Assembly (NCBI GenBank): GCA_021781935.1
Contig: JAJXVW010000024.1
Span: 1 to 7,973, forward strand
DNA from: a bacterium
GTDB taxonomy: Bacteria; Patescibacteriota; Minisyncoccia; Phycocordibacterales; Phycocordibacteraceae
Length of the DNA: 7,973 nt
Reading direction: 5' to 3'
Positions 5,171-7,973 of this stretch are shown one piece after another. A program made the translations under genes and the position numbers. Each line of letters starts with the position of its first letter. The first letter of the stretch is position 1. The notes below the pieces were generated by a model. That model saw nothing but the letters and a program-made list of their open reading frames with translations. It had not been told where the DNA came from and made no database searches.

Positions 5171-7372
5171 ATGCCTGAGAAATTCCTGAAGCCCTACGAC
5201 CCCCAGGAGACCGAACCGCGTATCTATGCGGAGTGGGAGAAGAGCGGGTATTTCAATCCGGATGTCTGTATCGAGAAGGGTGTGACCGCGGCAGACGCCG
5301 CGCCGTTCTCGATGGTCTTGCCGCCGCCGAACGTGACCGGCGTCCTCCACATGGGGTCGGCGCTCATGCTCGCGATCGAGGATATCATCGTGCGGTTCGA
5401 ACGGATGCGCGGCAAGAAGACGCTCTGGCTCCCCGGCACCGATTCCGCGGCGATAGCGACTCAGGCGCGCGTCGAGAAGGACGTCCAGAAGGCGGAGGGG
5501 AAGAATCGTCACGATCTCGGCCGGGAAGAGCTTCTATCGCGCATTGACGCGTTCATCGAGCGGAATAAGAGCACGATGCTTGCGCAGATGCGCGCGATGG
5601 GATCTTCGCTCGATTGGTCACGCTACGCATACACCATGGACGAGCCTCGCTACCGAGCCGTCATGGAAGCGTTCATCCGCATGCATGACGCAGGTCTTAT
5701 CTACCGCGGCCACCGTATCGTGAACTGGGATCCGAAGGGCCAGACCACGATCTCCGACGACGAAATCGTGTACGAGGAGCGGCCGGCAAAGCTCTACACG
5801 TTCCGTTACGGAAAAGAATTCCCCATTCCGGTCGCCACGACGCGCCCTGAGACCAAGGTGGGCGACGTTGCGGTCGCCGTCCATCCCGACGACGAACGAT
5901 ACCGGCAGTTCGTCGGGAACGAGTACGACTATATCTTCTGCGATGTACCTATCCATATAAAGGTTGTCGCCGACCACGCGGTCGACCCGGCGTTCGGTAC
6001 CGGAGCCGTCGGCGTGACTCCGGCGCACAGCCAGACCGACTGGGACATTGCGGAACGCCATGGTCTCTCGCACGAAAACATCATCATAGACGAATTCGCG
6101 AAGATGACCGTTCCTGGCCGTTTGAACGGCCTCAAGACCGCCGTTGCGCGCGAAGCGGTGGTCGAGTGGCTCAAGACCGAGACTCTTCTCGAGAATGAGG
6201 AGACCATCACGCAGAACGTATCCACTGCTGAGCGCACGGGCGGCATCGTCGAACCCATGCCGAAACTGCAGTGGTGGGTCGACGTCGATAAGGAATTCGT
6301 GCTCTCTCATTCGGAGATTCCGGGCATCGAGAGCGGCGGCACAACCACGCTGAAAGGCATCATGCGCGCCGCGGTCGATAGCGCTGCGATGCAGTTCGTG
6401 ACCGAACGCTATGAACGCGTCTACCGGAACTGGATCGATAACCTTCGCCCGTGGTGCATCAGCCGCCAGATATGGTTCGGTCATCGTATTCCCGTCTGGT
6501 ACAAAGGCGAGGAGATGCGCGCGGCGATTGAATCCCCCGGCGACGGTTGGGTGCAGGACCCGGACGTGCTCGACACATGGTTCTCTTCCGGCCTATGGAC
6601 CCTCTCCACCCTCGGCTGGCCGGCACAGACGGATGACTTGCAAACGTTCCACCCGACTTCGCTTATCGAAAGCGGGTACGACATCCTTTTCTTTTGGATC
6701 GCGCGCATGGTGCTCATGAGCGGATTTCTCACCGGCCAGGTTCCCTTCAAGAAGGTCTACCTGCACGGGCTCGTGCGCGACGGCCAGGGCAGGAAGATCT
6801 CGAAGTCGCTCGGCAACAATATCGACCCCGTCGACATGGCGGCAAAGTACGGCATGGACGCGGTCCGTCTCGCGCTCGTGGTCGGCATGGCTCCCGGGAC
6901 CGACAGCCGCATCAGCGAGGATAAGATAAAGGGCTACAAACATTTCGCGAATAAGCTCTGGAACATCGCGCGCTTCGTGCTTGAACACTGCCCTGAAGGC
7001 CCTTCTCCATACCTCGGCGGCGAAGACGTCTGGACGGACGACATCGAAGGATTTACCAAGTGGAAGGTGTGGGCGCTTGCCGAAGAAATTACCGGCGACC
7101 TGGAAAACTACCGGATCCATCTTGCGGCTGAGAAGCTCTACCATGCCGTCTGGCATACCTTTGCTGACGAAATTCTTGAGCAGGCGAAGATGATCTTCAA
7201 AGGCGAAGATGAGGACGCAAAGCGGCGAGTCGCCTTCTATCTGTATGAAACGCTCCAGATCCTCATAACGCTCCTCCACCCGTTCATGCCATTCGTCACC
7301 GAAGAGATCTGGCAGTCCCTTCCCACGAAGGACGCCGACTTCCTCATGGTCGCTTCCTGGCCGCAGGCGTAG
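5171..7372 (+). CDS. valS: Valyl-tRNA synthetase, C-terminally short
   Basis: This class I synthetase activates valine with ATP, charges tRNA-Val, and edits threonyl-tRNA-Val in its CP1 domain. Visible landmarks: PPPNVTGVLHMGS (51-63, HIGH region), LPGTDSAAIATQ (87-98), NWDPKGQTTISDDE (185-198), the editing motif ATTRPETKVGDVAVAVHP (222-239), GTGAVGVTPAH...D (277-290), WCISRQIWFGHRIPVWY (428-444), DVLDTWFSSGLW (465-476) and GRKISKSLGNNIDP (540-553, KMSKS loop). The anticodon-binding helical domain follows (about 590-710). Two signature histidines are serine here: HxGH becomes HMGS (S63) and GTDHAG becomes GTDSAA (S92). At 733 residues it is shorter than the usual 880-950 and stops just after LMVASWPQ, where the C-terminal coiled-coil arm normally begins; no arm is readable downstream in any frame. 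Everything else is intact, so I infer an active enzyme. Its substrate tRNA-Val(GAC) lies at 783. Confidence 0.96.
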   Translation: MPEKFLKPYDPQETEPRIYAEWEKSGYFNPDVCIEKGVTAADAAPFSMVLPPPNVTGVLHMGSALMLAIEDIIVRFERMRGKKTLWLPGTDSAAIATQARVEKDVQKAEGKNRHDLGREELLSRIDAFIERNKSTMLAQMRAMGSSLDWSRYAYTMDEPRYRAVMEAFIRMHDAGLIYRGHRIVNWDPKGQTTISDDEIVYEERPAKLYTFRYGKEFPIPVATTRPETKVGDVAVAVHPDDERYRQFVGNEYDYIFCDVPIHIKVVADHAVDPAFGTGAVGVTPAHSQTDWDIAERHGLSHENIIIDEFAKMTVPGRLNGLKTAVAREAVVEWLKTETLLENEETITQNVSTAERTGGIVEPMPKLQWWVDVDKEFVLSHSEIPGIESGGTTTLKGIMRAAVDSAAMQFVTERYERVYRNWIDNLRPWCISRQIWFGHRIPVWYKGEEMRAAIESPGDGWVQDPDVLDTWFSSGLWTLSTLGWPAQTDDLQTFHPTSLIESGYDILFFWIARMVLMSGFLTGQVPFKKVYLHGLVRDGQGRKISKSLGNNIDPVDMAAKYGMDAVRLALVVGMAPGTDSRISEDKIKGYKHFANKLWNIARFVLEHCPEGPSPYLGGEDVWTDDIEGFTKWKVWALAEEITGDLENYRIHLAAEKLYHAVWHTFADEILEQAKMIFKGEDEDAKRRVAFYLYETLQILITLLHPFMPFVTEEIWQSLPTKDADFLMVASWPQA

Positions 7373-7544
7373 AAGTCGTATGGGGGCAGCGTGGAGCGGG
7401 CGATGATGAACGAAGGCAGCGAAGTGTGTCAATTTTAGGGGGCCTTGCGGAGCCACGCAGGATTGACACTGTTCTCACGAGCGGACTTCGGTCGTCGCGC
7501 ACGCCACGCCAATCGGACGATATTTCATGCGGTAGAATAGGAGC
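7373..7544. other. Intergenic region valS-prsW with inverted repeat
   Basis: This is the longest gap in the window (172 bp). GTGTCAAT (7426-7433) and ATTGACAC (7462-7469) are perfect 8-bp inverted arms 28 nt apart. Between them CCTTGCG and CGCAGG form a further stem with one bulge around GAGCCA, directly abutting the right arm. Further on, GCGGAC-TTCG-GTC..CGC (7481-7498) can fold into a small UUCG hairpin with a 2-nt bulge. No T-run follows either structure, so neither is a standard intrinsic terminator. No ORF of useful length is present, and no continuation of valS is readable. It could be a structured valS 3' end, an operator, or a remnant of inserted DNA. Confidence 0.5.
7533..7538 (+). 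promoter_or_regulatory. Putative -10 element of prsW (TAGAAT)
   Basis: TAGAAT matches TATAAT at five of six positions and ends 6 nt before the GTG at 7545, the same geometry as the tsaC and orn starts. No clear -35 is visible. It is followed at once by AGGAG (7539-7543), which would be excluded from a transcript that starts at the GTG. Confidence 0.35.
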
Positions 7545-7973
7545 GTGACCTTGACCTCGCTCGGCTACGCCTTTTTCGGCGGACTCCTGCCCTCGCTCAT
7601 CTGGCTATACTTCCTTCTGAAGGAAGACTCGCGCTGCCCAGAACCGCGCACGATGATCGCGCTCGCATTCGTCGCCGGAATGGCCGGCGTTCCGGTGGTT
7701 CTTCCGCTTGAACAGTTCGCCGCGGCGCAACTGTCCGCGGCGGGACAGCTCCACGTCCTTACCGCATGGGCGCTCATCGAGGAAGTCACCAAGTATGCGA
7801 TGGCTGCGGTATTCATCTTCTGGAGAGGCGCCGTCGATGAAGCTCCGGATTATGTGATCTACATGCTCACGGTAGCTCTGGGCTTTGCAGCTGCCGAGAA
7901 CATGCTTTTCCTGCTCGTTCCGTTCGAGAGCGGCCGGCTCGCGCTCGGGCTCTTTACCGGAGACTTGCGCTTC
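7545..7973 (+). CDS. PrsW-family intramembrane glutamic protease, 5' part (cut by window end)
   Basis: PrsW proteins are multi-pass membrane proteases; in Bacillus subtilis the founding member cleaves the anti-sigma factor RsiW. The 143 residues present include a first hydrophobic helix (about 6-24), then KEDSRCPEPR (26-35), a typical PrsW cytoplasmic link, and a second helix (about 37-54). The family's catalytic region follows: LIEEVTKYAM (77-86) with E79-E80 and K83, DEAPDYVIYM (98-107), then LGFAAAENMLFL (112-123) with E118-N119. The reading frame is open to the last base, so the C-terminal helices lie beyond the window. Start choice is uncertain: GTG 7545 is 6 nt from a TAGAAT. A TTG at 7551 lies 7 nt after AGGAG, the only well-spaced Shine-Dalgarno in the window. 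The two differ by two residues. The substrate is unknown, and nothing nearby suggests an anti-sigma partner. Confidence 0.88.
   Translation, partial: MTLTSLGYAFFGGLLPSLIWLYFLLKEDSRCPEPRTMIALAFVAGMAGVPVVLPLEQFAAAQLSAAGQLHVLTAWALIEEVTKYAMAAVFIFWRGAVDEAPDYVIYMLTVALGFAAAENMLFLLVPFESGRLALGLFTGDLRF

Noticed and set aside
3884..5512. Long minus-strand open frame of 542 codons opposite tsaD
   Set aside because: The product is arginine-rich with no recognisable domain and lies wholly antisense to tsaD and the start of valS. It is open because of the G/C-rich third-position codon bias of the real genes.
5618..7456. Minus-strand open frames (5618-6484 and 6593-7456) opposite valS
   Set aside because: No family features, and both are covered by a well-conserved synthetase on the other strand.

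Overview
The window reads as a compact, GC-rich (roughly 60% by eye) bacterial chromosome segment carrying translation, tRNA-modification and RNA-turnover genes. No phage, plasmid or CRISPR content is visible. Several traits point to the Candidate Phyla Radiation (Patescibacteria, probably a Parcubacteria-type lineage). These are tightly packed short genes, almost no Shine-Dalgarno motifs, a TsaD with a lineage-style insertion of about 37 residues, and a short ValRS that ends where its C-terminal arm would begin. This assignment is an inference from remembered family features, not a search result. UGA is used as a stop, so the code is standard bacterial.

Layout: tRNA-Ser(CGA) on the plus strand (32-121) faces a TsaC/Sua5 threonylcarbamoyl-AMP synthase gene on the minus strand (739-132). 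That gene is split by a one-base frameshift near 446. Divergent from it, a plus-strand unit runs tRNA-Val(GAC), a SpoU-family rRNA 2'-O-methyltransferase (rlmB-like), a COG1092-type SAM methyltransferase of unknown target, and a DHH/DHHA1 phosphoesterase (NrnB-like). Junctions in this unit are 1 nt, a 4-nt ATGA overlap, and 9 nt. The DHH gene overlaps, tail to tail by 34 bp, a minus-strand oligoribonuclease gene (orn). orn is divergent from tsaD across only 20 bp, which hold a palindromic TATAAT element. tsaD is followed by valS, which has its own extended -10. After a 172-bp gap containing an inverted repeat comes the 5' part of a PrsW-family membrane protease gene, cut by the window end.

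How the genes relate: TsaC and TsaD are the two core enzymes of t6A37 tRNA modification. tRNA-Val(GAC) and valyl-tRNA synthetase form a substrate/enzyme pair. The rRNA methyltransferase serves ribosome maturation. Orn and the DHH protein may both finish RNA decay by degrading 2-5 nt oligonucleotides. PrsW is an envelope protease unrelated to the rest.

The most interesting signals are: (1) start codons placed 6-10 nt downstream of -10-like hexamers with no usable Shine-Dalgarno, suggesting widespread leaderless initiation; (2) an rlmB start codon 1 nt after the encoded CCA of tRNA-Val; (3) the near-palindromic shared promoter between orn and tsaD; (4) a ValRS in which two signature histidines are both serine; (5) the frameshifted tsaC. 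I did not find a clearly new defence or mobile system here.
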